A stretch of DNA of 64,000 bases from Oscillospiraceae bacterium (GTDB lineage Bacteria > Bacillota > Clostridia > Oscillospirales > Ruminococcaceae), in the NCBI GenBank assembly GCA_030539275.1, contig JAUNSK010000007.1, forward strand, positions 62,001 to 126,000. The letters run 5' to 3'. The stretch's first letter is position 1; every line of letters begins with the position of its first letter. This document shows positions 41,401 through 49,404 of the stretch, one piece after another. Both the position numbers and the translations under genes were made by a program. The notes beneath the pieces are model-generated. The model was not told where the DNA came from. It searched no databases and worked only from the letters and a program-made list of their open reading frames with translations.

Positions 41401-43070
41401 GGTGATATCAGGCTTCTTGCAAGCAACCCGGAAAACTGATCAGTTTTCATAGGCTTGCCGAAGTAAAATCCCTGAACATAATCACATCCCATCTGCTTGA
41501 GAAGTATGGCCTGCTGCTGTGTTTCCACGCCCTCTGCTATAACAGGAAACGAAAGCCAGTGTGAAAGGCTCAGCACAAACTTAAGTACCCCCTGCTTCTG
41601 CTGGTCAAGTGTCAGCTTCTGAACAAAAACCATATCCAGTTTGACTCTGTCAATAGGAAGCTCAGTGAGCATATTAAGTGAGGAATATCCGCTGCCGAAG
41701 TCATCCATTTCTATAAGAAATCCGCGTTTTCTCAGATTACCTACTACACTGATAAGCTGCTTTGCATTTTCCGTATATGCACTTTCCGTAATTTCAAGAT
41801 TAAGACATTCAGGTCCAAGTCCGTATTTTTTAACTATTTCAGACAGAACTTCAGCAATCTCCGGATTATAAATATCTGCTCTTGAAACATTTACCGAGAC
41901 AGGTACATAACCGCCGTATTTATCGCGCCAGCTGCGTATGAGTCTGCAGGTATGGTTCCACATGTAAATATCAAGTTCAGTAATAAATCCGTTTGCTTCA
42001 AACAGAGGAATAAACTTGTCAGGAGACAAAAAGCCCATTTGGGGATGATTCCATCTGACAAGAGCCTCTGCGCCGGCCAGTCTGCCGTTTTTAAAGCTGT
42101 ACTTCGGCTGCAGGTATACTTCAAACTGTTCATCTGCAAGAGCTGTGCGCATACAGTCGGTGATCTTTTTTTCGTATATCATTCTCTCACGCATCGTATT
42201 GTCATAACAGCCGTAGAGAACATTGTATTTATTTTTATTTGACTTTGCAGCCAGCTGTGCCCTGTCGCACATTGTGCTGCACGGAATACCTGCATCAGTT
42301 ACATGGTACAGTCCGAAACTAAGACTTATCTTGAGCGGAAGCCAGTAATTCTGGGTAGGATTGATGAAATAATGCCGGATATAAGCGCTGTAGTCGTTTT
42401 GAGCTGATATAAAAATAAAGAAAGTATCTGATGTCTGCCTGCAGCCTATCCCGAAGGCACTGTGAGCTGCTGTTTTTACCAGACTTCCGAGAAATGAAAG
42501 AAGCTTATCACCTTCACTTCTGCCGTACAGATCGTTGACAAGCTTAAACTTATCCACATCCATGCAAACGATATCATATGTATGGTGAGGATTTTTTGTC
42601 AGCAGCTGTTCACAGTATGAATAAAAAAAGTTCAGATTATATAAGCCTGTCATTTCATCCTGCTGCGCCATATTCAGCATTAATGCTGTTTCGTGTACAT
42701 TTATTGCCTTGGCAACACGGTGACGGATAATATCAGTGCGCAGAGGTATCTCCAGAACATCGTAGGCTCCCAGTGCAAGCGCACGTATTTCCTCTTTTTC
42801 AGAATTGCTGTTCATGATTACGATAATAGGAACACCGGAATACTGAGAAGCACCATGTATTTTCTGAAGAACGTCATATGTATCTTCATCTGTATTTGAC
42901 AGTCCCAGAATAAAACATGATATTTTAGTGTTCTGCTGTACCAGTGCCTTCATTGCTCCCTCAGCGTCAGAGGCATAGATTATAGTATACTTGTCTTCAA
43001 GTATACTTTTAAGCTTTTCAATATTATCCTTGTTATCGTCAGCAATCAGAATCGTTTGTCTAAGATCCAT
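38430..43070 (-). CDS. Giant cyclic-di-GMP signalling protein: pseudo-REC, degenerate GGDEF, EAL, five PAS, GGDEF, PAS
   Basis: 1546-residue cytoplasmic protein with no membrane helix. Receiver-like domain 5-120 lacks the phospho-Asp (G56 in FILGLS) and the usual KP lysine. GGDEF-1 (~136-290) keeps the nucleotide region but its signature is RQTSDTF (211-217), so it is probably inactive. EAL (~300-548) has E335 in EAL, N394, E426, D456-D457, K477, E513 and Q533, so it looks like an active phosphodiesterase. Five PAS-like segments follow (~585-700, 705-825, 835-950, 965-1085, 1090-1225). GGDEF-2 (~1236-1395) has GGDEF at 1309-1313 and an RxxD inhibitory-site motif at 1300-1303, so it looks like an active cyclase. 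A last PAS-like segment spans ~1410-1540. It could both make and break c-di-GMP, controlled by multiple sensory domains. Confidence 0.93.
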   Translation of the reverse strand: MDLRQTILIADDNKDNIEKLKSILEDKYTIIYASDAEGAMKALVQQNTKISCFILGLSNTDEDTYDVLQKIHGASQYSGVPIIVIMNSNSEKEEIRALALGAYDVLEIPLRTDIIRHRVAKAINVHETALMLNMAQQDEMTGLYNLNFFYSYCEQLLTKNPHHTYDIVCMDVDKFKLVNDLYGRSEGDKLLSFLGSLVKTAAHSAFGIGCRQTSDTFFIFISAQNDYSAYIRHYFINPTQNYWLPLKISLSFGLYHVTDAGIPCSTMCDRAQLAAKSNKNKYNVLYGCYDNTMRERMIYEKKITDCMRTALADEQFEVYLQPKYSFKNGRLAGAEALVRWNHPQMGFLSPDKFIPLFEANGFITELDIYMWNHTCRLIRSWRDKYGGYVPVSVNVSRADIYNPEIAEVLSEIVKKYGLGPECLNLEITESAYTENAKQLISVVGNLRKRGFLIEMDDFGSGYSSLNMLTELPIDRVKLDMVFVQKLTLDQQKQGVLKFVLSLSHWLSFPVIAEGVETQQQAILLKQMGCDYVQGFYFGKPMKTDQFSGLLARSLISPDSCVKYISDADPVHDERVDETQLADLELITLLDNMPGGVHRFQLYGRKHLDFVSTGFTEMTGYTLDDIHDLYNGEYLPMILDEDREKYRNTLDYLSESPGIRMLEYRIRRKDGSIIWVSDNFRSVRLQNGKMWGFGVTADITGHRELNAKLKLLMNTIPGGLAVYEYTPSGIKNVYFSNKVWQMSGYSRDEYRKMSDVDPLANVYREDLSIITREIDTLAHDNTDINIIYRIRTKSGECKWINLMGTANERDGEKITVFCVMLDVTDGMLKNEQLRINEEEMNLVMKHMGKMICVYDAVSGRLTIPGEYAQKHSLRTVYENMPADTDNNTTDSDLDVFNRFCTEILSGSKNGSARTFFSLTDGSSCWEHAEYVTIFDRDNKPLKAVIAVEDITRQHKEEDEFRQLRENEELFRTAAVHTNRVVFRYDIATATAFLDKKIARKYNLSEEYPDLPDSLVRDGFILPDSISDFRKICADITNGKATGHQKLHINLLDSKQRWIDMQYSIIIPEYGEPGSAVVSVADITADHEKEITYQRYRETISMASINHIEYFDTDLTADRIEKQGGNGYVQNVSMRTSTYSDVIKYIIDNYVCEDEKLRAELFFSRTHLMNAFDSGIRNTTEEWKVAGPECNKLHWFRTDIQLIQDPYSYHVRSYTAIKNITMEKTAMLTAQKQAQTDGMTQLYNKITTEELIRSRLGIPGPRPCVLLIADLDGLKYINDNLGHAQGDRAIILMSETLRSQFRSSDIIGRIGGDEFMIFMEGKVNKTSLHNTLEVFMNRLSEKYVGKYDDVHLSASIGLIASQTGVDSFEQMYSKADRALYYVKRNGKNDYMFYTPEMENPEYVYTGHEARSSWKTSYSELLEFNRFLKAVSVIYPLVISVNLSLNTYSTMKFRNFSTRQSLSSGCFDELIEDGIRSFHPDDREGFKKAFLRQNLLDAYAGGQKTVSFTGRQLGDDGKYRMIRTHVIFINDKISNEVREITLSGEISRE

Positions 43071-43168
43071 TAATCAGCACCACCCAGATAAATATATTTA
43101 TGTTAATAGTTGAATAAAAATCGGATAAAACAGGTTTATATCAAAAATTTTGAATATTAATTTATTCA

Positions 43169-43197
43169 ATTATAACATAAAAAAACTTAGCATTCAA
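43169..43197 (-). promoter_or_regulatory. Promoter of the c-di-GMP protein gene
   Basis: TTGAAT (43197-43192), 17-bp spacer, TATAAT (43174-43169). Leader about 90 nt. The 428-bp gap (43071-43498) between the two divergent genes is very AT-rich; besides two promoters no gene or riboswitch was recognised. Confidence 0.7.
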
Positions 43198-43481
43198 TAT
43201 TGTTCTCGTTAATTTAACTTATAATGTCTATTTCAAGCAGCCGCTAATAGTAATTTTGTTTAATAATTATAAAAAAAGCTATAATAAAAATGCTGTATAC
43301 TTGTTTTTTAATATGCGCATTTTTGGGTGTGAGTAAATTTTTATTCATATTGTATATATTTATATTAAAAATTTATCTACAAAACAAAAAAATGATACGG
43401 TAAAATGCTTTATTATATTTATATATTTATATATATAAAATATTGTTATTTATATTTGTACATTATGTTTTTGTGCATTAC

Positions 43482-43510
43482 TTGCATAAATGGCCTAAAT
43501 GTGCTATACT
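43482..43510 (+). promoter_or_regulatory. Promoter of the HD-domain gene
   Basis: TTGCAT (43482-43487), 17-bp spacer, TATACT (43505-43510). The predicted start near 43517 makes a longer frame from 43499 impossible, so the ATG at 43556 is used. Confidence 0.7.
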
Positions 43511-43555
43511 GTATATAGTAAAAATATAAAAAATAAAAATAAGGACGGCCAAAAT

Positions 43556-44074
43556 ATGTTAAAAGCTATAGGATCAAAGAAGGATCTGCTCGACAGCGAG
43601 TTAAGCAACGGCTATTTTGATACTGTCAGTGATATTATCACAGATGATCTTGTTTTAACAATGAAATCCTTTGTTCAGCACGGACAAACATCTACATTTC
43701 AGCACTGTGTAAATGTTTCTTATTATAATTATAAGCTCTGTAAATTTTTAAAACTCAATGCCAGAAGTGCTGCAAGGGCAGGGTTGCTGCATGATTTCTT
43801 TCTGTATGACTGGCATACACACAGAAAGCTTACAGGCAACAGATTTCACGGACTGACACATCCGGCTGTTGCTCTCAGCAATGCCTCAGCACATTTTGAG
43901 CTTGACGAACGCGAACAGGATATTATTTTAAAGCATATGTTTCCACTTACTCTTCGTCTTCCGAGTTATAAGGAAACGGTTGTTATTATTCTTGTGGACA
44001 AATATTGCGGATTTATCGAAACAGCATTCAACCTTCTGCAGCATCTGAAAATCAGAAAAGCTGCAGCCGCATAG
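43556..44074 (+). CDS. Small HD-domain phosphohydrolase-like protein
   Basis: 172-residue protein with an HD fold: H50 (FQHCVNVSYYNYKL), H79-D80 (LLHDF), a further His pair region (HGLTHPAVA), and Asp in VDKYCG near the end. HD proteins bind a metal and cleave phosphate esters or nucleotides; this short type has no HD-GYP motif, so a c-di-GMP activity is not implied. RBS AAGGACG. It is divergent from the c-di-GMP protein. Substrate unknown. Confidence 0.85.
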   Translation: MLKAIGSKKDLLDSELSNGYFDTVSDIITDDLVLTMKSFVQHGQTSTFQHCVNVSYYNYKLCKFLKLNARSAARAGLLHDFFLYDWHTHRKLTGNRFHGLTHPAVALSNASAHFELDEREQDIILKHMFPLTLRLPSYKETVVIILVDKYCGFIETAFNLLQHLKIRKAAAA

Positions 44075-44079
44075 CGTAT

Positions 44080-44130
44080 AAGGAGCTGTATCAGTACTTT
44101 ACTTTTAAAGTCTGATACAGCTCCTTTTTT
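44080..44130. terminator. Terminator of the HD-domain gene
   Basis: Fifteen-bp inverted repeat (44080-44094 with 44112-44126) AAGGAGCTGTATCAG and complement, followed by TTTT. It overlaps the 3' end of the converging engB gene and may stop both. Confidence 0.88.
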
Positions 44131-44734
44131 ATTCTTCTTCTGTTTCTTCAGTATCTGCTGCTATGTCTTCAATTATTTCTCTTACCTTTTCAACTCCCTC
44201 AAATGTCTGGGATGAAAACGGAACAGATACGATATCCTCAAACTGAGGAATAGTCTCTGTAAATATCTTATTCATTTCCCTGCGCTGATTATTTGTCAGC
44301 TTGTCTGCTTTGGTGAATATTATTACAAACGGCAGTCCTGCATCTATCATGAAGCTTATCATGTGTATGTCATCCTTACTCGGCGCATGACGCATATCTA
44401 TAAGAAGAAATACAAGTTCTATCTTTCTGTCGCTGTTTAGATACCCTTCAATAAGTCCTGACCATCTTTCCTTTTCTGTCTTGGATACTTTTGCATATCC
44501 GTAGCCAGGAAGATCAACGAAATAAATGTCATCAAGCTTGTAGAAATTTATTGTTGCAGTCTTTCCGGGAACTGAACTGACTCTCGCCAGTGCCTTGCGG
44601 TTAAATATCTTATTTATAAGTGTAGACTTTCCGACATTTGACCTTCCGGCAAATACGATTTCCTTGTTCTCATACTCCGGTATCTGTGAAAACAGACCGT
44701 ATGATGCAAAAAATTCGGCTTTGTTATAATTCAT
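44129..44734 (-). CDS. engB: Ribosome biogenesis GTPase EngB (YsxC/YihA)
   Basis: 201-residue GTPase needed for 50S assembly. G1 GRSNVGKST, G3 DLPGYGYAK, G4 TKAD and the usual C-terminal helix. ATG 44734 follows AAAGGAAA; the longer frame to 44758 has no ribosome site. It follows lon at 66 bp, as in many Firmicutes (lon-ysxC). Essential in B. subtilis. Confidence 0.96.
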   Translation of the reverse strand: MNYNKAEFFASYGLFSQIPEYENKEIVFAGRSNVGKSTLINKIFNRKALARVSSVPGKTATINFYKLDDIYFVDLPGYGYAKVSKTEKERWSGLIEGYLNSDRKIELVFLLIDMRHAPSKDDIHMISFMIDAGLPFVIIFTKADKLTNNQRREMNKIFTETIPQFEDIVSVPFSSQTFEGVEKVREIIEDIAADTEETEEE

Positions 44735-44754
44735 ATATATATTTCCTTTCTTAT

Positions 44755-44789
44755 ACAAACGGGACTGTCATTATGATAGTCCCGTTTGT
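44755..44789 (-). other. Hairpin between lon and engB
   Basis: Inverted repeat 44755-44770 with 44774-44789 (one G:U) ACAAACGGGACTGTCA and its complement, 10 bp upstream of the engB Shine-Dalgarno. No T run follows on the minus strand, so it is not a classical terminator. It may process the mRNA or uncouple engB from lon. Confidence 0.55.
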
Positions 44790-44800
44790 TATCATCATTA

Positions 44801-47188
44801 TTACATAACCAGTGCCGTTTTCAGTACATCATCAAGAGTACGTGCAAAAACAAAGTTTATATTCTCCCTGACTGTCTTATCGACATCCTCAAGATCAGGT
44901 TTGTTTTTCTCAGGTATGATAATTGTCTTTATGCCTTCCTTGTATGCTGCCATTGTTTTTTCCCTGAGGCCGCCTATAGGAAGTACATTTCCGTGAAGCG
45001 TGATCTCACCTGTCATTGCTACATCGCCTCTGACCTTGATTCCGGACAGCGCTGAGATCATAGCTGTTACCATGGTCACACCTGCCGACGGACCGTCCTT
45101 CGGAACTGCACCCTCCGGAGCATGGATATGTATATCATTTTCCTTATAGAATTCCGGATTTATTGAGTACTTCTCGGCTACGTTTCTTGAATAGCTGACT
45201 GCTATCTTTGCACTTTCCTTCATTACATCGCCAAGTGATCCGGTGATCTCTATATTGCCCTTTCCCTTAAGTACAAGCGCCTCAAGCGGCATAAGAACTC
45301 CGCCGACAGATGTCCATGCAAGTCCGTTTACAAGACCTACTTCATCCTTCTTTGACTTTTCATCATCCGTATATTTTGCATGTCCGAGATACTCAGAAAT
45401 ATTGTCCTTTGTAAATGTCAGCTTATTTGTTTTCTCCGAAACAATTTCCTTTGCAGTTTTTCTGCACAGTGATGCTATGTTTCTTTCAAGATTTCTGACG
45501 CCTGCTTCTCTTGTATACGAATCTATAAGTGTATAGATGCCGTCATCGCTTACCTTCATCATTGACGGCTTAAGACCGTTTTCCTTCAACTGTTTCGGTA
45601 CCAGATGCTCACTTGCTATATGGAATTTTTCTTCACGAGTATAGCTTGTGAGTTCGATGACCTCCATACGGTCAAGAAGAGGCGCTGGTATCGTCTGTGT
45701 AGTATTTGCTGTAGTAATAAACATTACCTTGCTCAGATCGAAAGGAACTTCGACATAGTGATCAACAAAGCTGTTATTCTGTTCACCGTCGAGCACCTCA
45801 AGCATAGCAGATGAAGGATCTCCTCTGAAATCATTGCTCATCTTGTCTATTTCATCGAACAGGATAAGAGGATTTTTTGTTCCTGCTGCTATCATAGCAT
45901 TTATTATTCTGCCCGGCATAGCGCCTACATATGTTTTTCTGTGGCCTCTGATATCAGATTCGTCTTTCACTCCTCCGAGTGAGATACGCTGATATTTTCT
46001 GCCAAGAGATTTTGCTATTGATCTGCCTATAGATGTTTTACCTACGCCGGGAGGTCCGACAAGGCAGATGATCTGTCCTGTAACATCCGGCTTCATAGCA
46101 TGAACAGCTATGCTTTCAAGGATTCTCTCCTTGACCTTTTCAAGACCGTAATGATCCTTGTTGAGTATCTCACGGGCTTTTTCAATATTGATTTTCGACC
46201 TGGTTTCCTTATTCCACGGGAGACTAAGAACTGTATCAAGATAGTTTCTGATAACAAATGATTCCTGAGACGCCTCAGGCAGCTTCGAAAGTCTGTCTGC
46301 TTCTTTAGTAAGCCTGGATGCTGTTTCTTCAGGGAGCTTCATGGATTCAATTTTTTTTCGGTATTCGTTTATTTCTTCCTTAAAATCATTGTCATCACCT
46401 AGCTGTTCCGAAATAGCCTTCATCTGCTCACGCAGAAAATACTCACGCTGGCTCTTGCCTATGCTTTCCTTGACCTGCTCCTGGATCTGATGTTCGATCT
46501 GAAGAACCTGAACCTCGCGGTTAAGCATTGCAAAAAGCATTGAAAGCTTATTGAATACGCTTGACTGTTCAAGCAGATCCTGTTTATCTACATAAGAAAG
46601 ATTTATATTAAATACTATGTTTTCAAATAATAGCTCCGGATCTGTCTGACAAAGGATCGAAGCTGCAAGTTCATCGGGCATTTTGGGAATATACTGAGCG
46701 TAGCGTTCAAAAATATCCTTAACTGATCTTACAAGTGCTTCAAGCTCTGTATCTGTACACTTTGAACGTACAGAATTTTTTACAGGTTTTATTTTGGCTT
46801 CATAATATGCTGATGATCCCGAAACCTGACTGAGCTCCGTGAGTTTTGCCTTGCTCAGTCCCTCTACAAGAACACGGAGAACATTATCCGGAGTCTTGAG
46901 TACCTGACGAATTTCTGCTACTACACCTATTTTATATAAATCTGTCTGTACCGGCTCCTCAGTAAAAACATCCTTCTGGGCAACAATAAATATCTTTCTG
47001 TCTCTTTTGAGTGCTTCCTTTACTGCATTTACCGAGGCTTCTCTTACGACATCAAAGTGTACAACAAGATGCGGGAAAGCCACTATTCCTCTCATAGGAA
47101 TAACCGGAAATACATTATTCAGACTCTTAGTCTCACTAAGGCTGTTTTCATCGACTGTTAATTCTGATTCCATATTATCAGTTTTCAT
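44801..47188 (-). CDS. lon: ATP-dependent protease Lon
   Basis: 795-residue AAA+ serine protease that degrades misfolded and regulatory proteins. N-terminal LonN domain (VFPVIPMRGIVAFPHLVVHFDV), ATPase with GPPGVGKTS and DEIDKM, and a C-terminal protease with catalytic Ser in DGPSAG and Lys in LREKTMAAYKEG. ATG 47188 (MKTDNMESEL) follows AAGGTGAG; an N-terminal extension to 47266 would cross the promoter. Strong promoter at 47219-47247. Confidence 0.97.
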   Translation of the reverse strand: MKTDNMESELTVDENSLSETKSLNNVFPVIPMRGIVAFPHLVVHFDVVREASVNAVKEALKRDRKIFIVAQKDVFTEEPVQTDLYKIGVVAEIRQVLKTPDNVLRVLVEGLSKAKLTELSQVSGSSAYYEAKIKPVKNSVRSKCTDTELEALVRSVKDIFERYAQYIPKMPDELAASILCQTDPELLFENIVFNINLSYVDKQDLLEQSSVFNKLSMLFAMLNREVQVLQIEHQIQEQVKESIGKSQREYFLREQMKAISEQLGDDNDFKEEINEYRKKIESMKLPEETASRLTKEADRLSKLPEASQESFVIRNYLDTVLSLPWNKETRSKINIEKAREILNKDHYGLEKVKERILESIAVHAMKPDVTGQIICLVGPPGVGKTSIGRSIAKSLGRKYQRISLGGVKDESDIRGHRKTYVGAMPGRIINAMIAAGTKNPLILFDEIDKMSNDFRGDPSSAMLEVLDGEQNNSFVDHYVEVPFDLSKVMFITTANTTQTIPAPLLDRMEVIELTSYTREEKFHIASEHLVPKQLKENGLKPSMMKVSDDGIYTLIDSYTREAGVRNLERNIASLCRKTAKEIVSEKTNKLTFTKDNISEYLGHAKYTDDEKSKKDEVGLVNGLAWTSVGGVLMPLEALVLKGKGNIEITGSLGDVMKESAKIAVSYSRNVAEKYSINPEFYKENDIHIHAPEGAVPKDGPSAGVTMVTAMISALSGIKVRGDVAMTGEITLHGNVLPIGGLREKTMAAYKEGIKTIIIPEKNKPDLEDVDKTVRENINFVFARTLDDVLKTALVM

Positions 47189-47218
47189 ATTGCTCACCTT
47201 CTCGTATTTATTATACCT

Positions 47219-47247
47219 ATTATATACTACAAACTGCTTTTTTTCAA
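47219..47247 (-). promoter_or_regulatory. Promoter of lon-engB
   Basis: TTGAAA (47247-47242), 17-bp spacer, perfect TATAAT (47224-47219). No CtsR or HrcA (CIRCE) site is visible. Confidence 0.8.
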
Positions 47248-47322
47248 GTATGAGTACAATACTCACTTCCCCAGAAATAACATGCTGTGAATGTGATCCC
47301 CGTTTTAAGAAAATACAACAAC

Positions 47323-47353
47323 AATTCCCTCTTGTATCAATGCAAGAGGGAAT
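47323..47353 (-). terminator. Hairpin after clpX
   Basis: Eleven-bp inverted repeat ATTCCCTCTTG/CAAGAGGGAAT (47323-47333 with 47343-47353), 30 bp after the clpX stop. The minus-strand follow-on is T-rich but not a pure T run, so termination is probable but not certain. Confidence 0.6.
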
Positions 47354-47382
47354 CTATATCAAATATACAATATCAAACTGTA

Positions 47383-48663
47383 TTACTTTTTAATTACCTT
47401 TTTTAACTTGCTTGTTTCCATTTTTAAAACAGGCTTTGCGTTATTGATAACACAGTCTTTTGTGACAGTAACTTTTACTACGTCCTGTGAAGGCACTTCA
47501 AACATTGTTTCCATAAGAATACCTTCAACTATAGCTCTGAGGCCTCTTGCACCTGTCTTCTGTGCTATTGCCTTGCGGGCAATCTCAACAAGAGCATCAT
47601 GCTCGATCTCAAATTCTATATTATCATAATCAAACAGCTTTTCATACTGTCTTACCAGAGCATTTTTGGGCTGTGTGAGGATATTAACAAGTGCGTCCTC
47701 ATCAAGTTCATCAAGTACTGTTATAAGAGGAAGTCGTCCTACAAGTTCAGGAACAATACCATACTTGACAAGGTCCTGAGGTATCACCTTTTTAAACAGG
47801 TTTTTCATCTGTGCCTGATGTGTTGCAACATCAGCACCAAAACCAATAGCTGTCTTCTTGGTTCTTTTCAGAATTGCCTGTTCAAGTCCGTCAAAAGCAC
47901 CGCCGCATATAAACAGGATATTTTTTGTATCTATATGGATAAACTCCTGATTAGGATGTTTTCTTCCCCCCTGCGGAGGTACATTTGATACAGTACCCTC
48001 AATTATCTTAAGGAGTGCCTGCTGTACACCTTCGCCGCTTACATCTCTGGTTATTGATGTATTCTCGGATTTTCTTGCGATCTTATCGATCTCGTCGATA
48101 TAGATTATGCCTCTTTCAGCTGCCTTTATATCAAAGTTTGCAGCCTGAATAAGTCTGAGAAGTACATTTTCAACGTCATCGCCTACATAACCTGCTTCAG
48201 TAATAGTAGTTGCATCTGCTATAGCAAAAGGAACATCAAGCGTTTTTGCAAGTGTCTGTGCAAGAAGTGTTTTGCCTACACCTGTTGGTCCAAGCAGAAG
48301 AACATTACTCTTCTGAATCTCTACATCATCATCGGTCTCATTGCTCATAAGTCTCTTATAATGATTGTATACAGAAACACTGAGAGCTATTTTTGCAGAA
48401 TCCTGTCCGACAACATATTCATCCAGAACTTTTTTGATTTCTATCGGTTTCTTGAGCTTGATAGAAAAATCATTTGCTTTCTTAGGTGTTTTAGTCTTTG
48501 GCTTATCTGCGATTTTGTCCTTGCCTGAAGGTCCGGCTATAATTTCATAGCAGTACATTACGCATTCATCACAAATATTTGTATTACCTGACGAAAACAT
48601 GCTCTGCACCCGGTTTTCACCCTTGCCGCAGAAGCTGCATGTTTTGAATCCAGTATCAATCAT
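47383..48663 (-). CDS. clpX: ATP-dependent Clp protease ATP-binding subunit ClpX
   Basis: 426-residue AAA+ unfoldase that feeds substrates to ClpP. N-terminal zinc-binding domain with CSFCGKG...CDEC, Walker A GPTGVGKT, Walker B IDEIDKIA, sensor RGLRAIVEG near the C-terminus. Follows clpP by 12 bp on the same strand, so both are co-transcribed, as is usual in Firmicutes. Confidence 0.98.
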   Translation of the reverse strand: MIDTGFKTCSFCGKGENRVQSMFSSGNTNICDECVMYCYEIIAGPSGKDKIADKPKTKTPKKANDFSIKLKKPIEIKKVLDEYVVGQDSAKIALSVSVYNHYKRLMSNETDDDVEIQKSNVLLLGPTGVGKTLLAQTLAKTLDVPFAIADATTITEAGYVGDDVENVLLRLIQAANFDIKAAERGIIYIDEIDKIARKSENTSITRDVSGEGVQQALLKIIEGTVSNVPPQGGRKHPNQEFIHIDTKNILFICGGAFDGLEQAILKRTKKTAIGFGADVATHQAQMKNLFKKVIPQDLVKYGIVPELVGRLPLITVLDELDEDALVNILTQPKNALVRQYEKLFDYDNIEFEIEHDALVEIARKAIAQKTGARGLRAIVEGILMETMFEVPSQDVVKVTVTKDCVINNAKPVLKMETSKLKKVIKK

Positions 48664-48675
48664 AATGCACCAACC

Positions 48676-49257
48676 TTATCTTTTTTCAATTACCTTGTCT
48701 ATGAGACCATATGCACAAGCTTCCTCAGCTGACATAAAGTTATCACGTTCTGTATCTTTTTCAATTACTTCAAGCGGCTGTCCTGTATTTGCTGCAAGTG
48801 TTTCATTAAGTTTCTTTCTCATTCTGATGATTCTGTCTGCGTGGATCTTGATATCAGTTGCCTGACCCTGCATACCGCCGAGAGGCTGATGAATCATAAC
48901 TTCACTGTTAGGAAGAGCAAATCTTTTTCCCTTTGTTCCGCATGAAAGCAGGAAAGCTCCCATAGAAGCAGCCATGCCTATGCATATAGTAGAAACATCG
49001 CACTTAACATAGTTCATAGTATCAACTATTGCCATACCTGATGTAATAGAACCGCCCGGACTGTTGATATAAAGGCTTATATCCTTCTCGGAATCCTGGC
49101 TTTCAAGGTATAAAAGCTGTGCTACTACCAAACTGGCTGACGTATCATTTACTTCTTCTGACAGCATAATGATTCTGTCGTTAAGAAGTCTTGAAAAAAT
49201 ATCGTATGAACGCTCTCCTCTGCTTGTCTGTTCAACAACTACAGGTACTAAACTCAT
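48676..49257 (-). CDS. clpP: ATP-dependent Clp protease proteolytic subunit ClpP
   Basis: 193-residue serine peptidase that forms the two-ring barrel. Catalytic triad S98 (GMAASMG), H123 (MIHQP) and D172 (RDNFMSA). Starts at [20 protein letters not shown], which matches mature-type ClpP without a long propeptide. Lies between tig and clpX. Confidence 0.98.
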   Translation of the reverse strand: MSLVPVVVEQTSRGERSYDIFSRLLNDRIIMLSEEVNDTSASLVVAQLLYLESQDSEKDISLYINSPGGSITSGMAIVDTMNYVKCDVSTICIGMAASMGAFLLSCGTKGKRFALPNSEVMIHQPLGGMQGQATDIKIHADRIIRMRKKLNETLAANTGQPLEVIEKDTERDNFMSAEEACAYGLIDKVIEKR

Positions 49258-49353
49258 GTCTTATCTTCCTTTCGTTTATATAAATATATATTTAAGATCC
49301 AGCCATATTAAAAGGCTGTGCACTGAAGTCATTTTGGTTTATAGTTAGAGATG

Positions 49354-49382
49354 ACTCCTATTGCCATAACGGCAATAGGAGT
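49354..49382 (-). other. Hairpin between tig and clpP
   Basis: Twelve-bp inverted repeat ACTCCTATTGCC/GGCAATAGGAGT (49354-49365 with 49371-49382), 22 bp after the tig stop. No T run follows in the transcription direction. It may give partial termination or protect the tig 3' end; the 147-bp gap to clpP leaves room for a second promoter that was not clearly resolved. Confidence 0.5.
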
Positions 49383-49404
49383 GCATCTGTAAAATCAAAA
49401 ATTA

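Noticed and set aside
43071-43498. Possible c-di-GMP riboswitch between the c-di-GMP and HD genes
   Set aside because: No GEMM-I or GEMM-II core and no terminator or expression platform; only AT-rich DNA and two promoters were seen.
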